Source: Lasiodiplodia sp. COLG20 (lineage: Eukaryota > Ascomycota > Dothideomycetes > Botryosphaeriales > Botryosphaeriaceae). From it: a stretch of 64,000 bases of DNA. The DNA lies in assembly GCA_009801085.1 (NCBI GenBank), contig VNWV01000003.1, forward strand, positions 2,294,001-2,358,000, given 5' to 3'. A model generated the notes under the pieces. That model ran no database searches, was not told the DNA's origin, and saw only the letters and a program-made list of their open reading frames with translations. Of the stretch, positions 63,140 through 64,000 are shown one piece after another. A program made the position numbers and the translations under genes. The stretch's first letter is position 1, and each line of letters begins with the position of its first letter.

Positions 63140-64000
63140 ATGCCGAAGCGAAAGGCTGAAGGCCCCGCCGTCGCCAACGGCAAGTCCAAGAAACGCGCCC
63201 TCTCCGACGAAGAGGCGCGCTCCAACTTCCGCAAAGGTCTTTTTGACACCAAGGTGCTTGAGGATTATCAGAAGCAATATGCGGAGTCGCAACCGTATGA
63301 TACCAGTTCGAACAGGATATGCATAAGACAACAATCCGACTGAGAATGCTATAGATACAAGCACGCCGTGATTCAGAACCTCGTCGACACCAAGCTGCTC
63401 CGTAACGTCCGCGACGAGATCCGCCAGCACATCTCCTTCACGCCCAAGGAGACGGATATCTACAAGATTCACCAGTCAGGCGATCTGGCCAACTTGGACG
63501 GGCTGGACGACTCATCGTTGGCCAAGCTCCCCTCGCTGCTCCAGCTGCGCGACGCCTTCTACTCGTCCGCCTTCCGCAAGTACATCGCGGCCATTGCAGG
63601 CTCAGGCCCGCTTAGTGGCGTGAAGACGGACCTGGCGATCAACGTATACACGCCGGGCTGCCACCTCCTGTGCCACGACGACGTCATCGGTAGCCGGCGC
63701 GTCAGTTACATCCTGTACTTGCTTGACCCGGACCGGGAGTGGAAGCCCGAGTGGGGCGGCGCGCTACGCCTGTTCCCGACCGAGGACCTGCGGACGGAAG
63801 AGGGCGCCGAGGTCAAGGTGCCGCTGCCGGATCATACCGTCGTGATTCCGCCCGCCTTCAACCAGCTGTCATTCTTTACTGTCCAGCCTGGCGAGAGCTT
63901 CCATGATGTTGAGGAGGTGTACAAGCGCGCGGTGGGCGACAACGAGGAGGATGGTGGTCGTGTTCGCATGGCTGTGAGTGGCTGGTTCCATATCCCGCAG
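63140..64000 (+). CDS. Prolyl 3,4-dihydroxylase of the Tpa1/Ofd1 type (partial, right edge)
   Basis: Exons 63140-63294 and 63355 onward, intron GTATGA...CTATAG with a CTGAG branch-like site, phase 2; the gene is cut at 64000. The N-terminus is basic (MPKRKAEG, KSKKRALSDEEAR), suggesting nuclear location. The Fe(II)/2-oxoglutarate domain shows the HxD ligand pair in LLCHDDVIGSRRVSY (His159, Asp161), WGGALRLFP, the distal His in ESFHDVEEV, and the 2-oxoglutarate Arg in RVRMAVSGWFH. Tpa1/Ofd1 hydroxylate a proline of ribosomal protein uS12 and, in fission yeast, Ofd1 controls oxygen-dependent turnover of the SREBP Sre1. The second, C-terminal domain should lie beyond the window. Start chosen at the ATG in TCAAGATGCCG context. 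Confidence 0.92.

Overview
The window reads as nuclear DNA of a filamentous ascomycete (Pezizomycotina; Dothideomycetes is my guess, not shown). Evidence: short introns (mostly 46-90 bp) with GT...AG ends and CTAAC/CTGAC-like branch sites, monocistronic genes on both strands, and fungal-type proteins such as Kre9/Knh-like GPI proteins, MTD1-type folate dehydrogenase, DUF3433 and She3-like proteins. I could build 23 gene models from reading frames plus splice sites; exon lengths were checked for phase in every spliced model. I saw no tRNA, rRNA, CRISPR array, intact transposon or secondary-metabolite cluster.

Layout. 0-1.2 kb: broken DUF3433 membrane-protein gene running off the left edge. 3.5-5.1 kb: subtilisin-like protease. 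6.1-14.8 kb: dense housekeeping block, Grx3/4-type glutaredoxin, RPF2, MTD1 and MMS19, arranged as head-to-head and tail-to-tail pairs. 15.3-16.7 kb: MCT-like MFS transporter. 20.4-21.9 kb: F-box protein. 24.5-29.2 kb: two related GPI-anchored Kre9/Knh-like wall proteins. 30.6-31.5 kb: unrecognised Gln/His/Pro-rich protein. 32.2-33.8 kb: MYND-SET protein. 36.1-37.2 kb: She3-like coiled coil. 38.8-42.7 kb: a tiny cupin gene divergent from phospholipase C. 42.7-48.2 kb: gene-poor, GC-rich stretch. 48.2-64 kb: second dense block: zinc-ribbon microprotein, RPC25, NUFIP-domain protein, REX1, RNA1 (RanGAP), COX17, ALG6, nucleolin/Nsr1-like protein and an Ofd1/Tpa1 dioxygenase cut by the right edge.

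Functional links. Two themes recur, though gene order in fungi rarely means co-function: (1) iron-sulfur handling (Grx3/4 and MMS19 lie 4 kb apart) and (2) ribosome/small-RNA biogenesis (RPF2, RPC25, NUFIP, REX1, nucleolin). Several pairs share short divergent promoters (MTD1/MMS19, RPC25/NUFIP, RNA1/COX17, ALG6/nucleolin, cupin/PLC).

Most notable observations: an array of GTGGGCTT octamers in front of the nucleolin gene; a probable split start codon (AT|G) in MTD1; a zinc-ribbon microprotein with a 3'-UTR intron; a 94-residue cupin hidden across two short exons; a PLC with about 80 extra residues between its two catalytic histidines and a 528-bp last intron; and decayed remnants of DUF3433 and (tentatively) rhodopsin-domain genes. 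I did not find a clearly new multi-gene system; the items above are the best leads.
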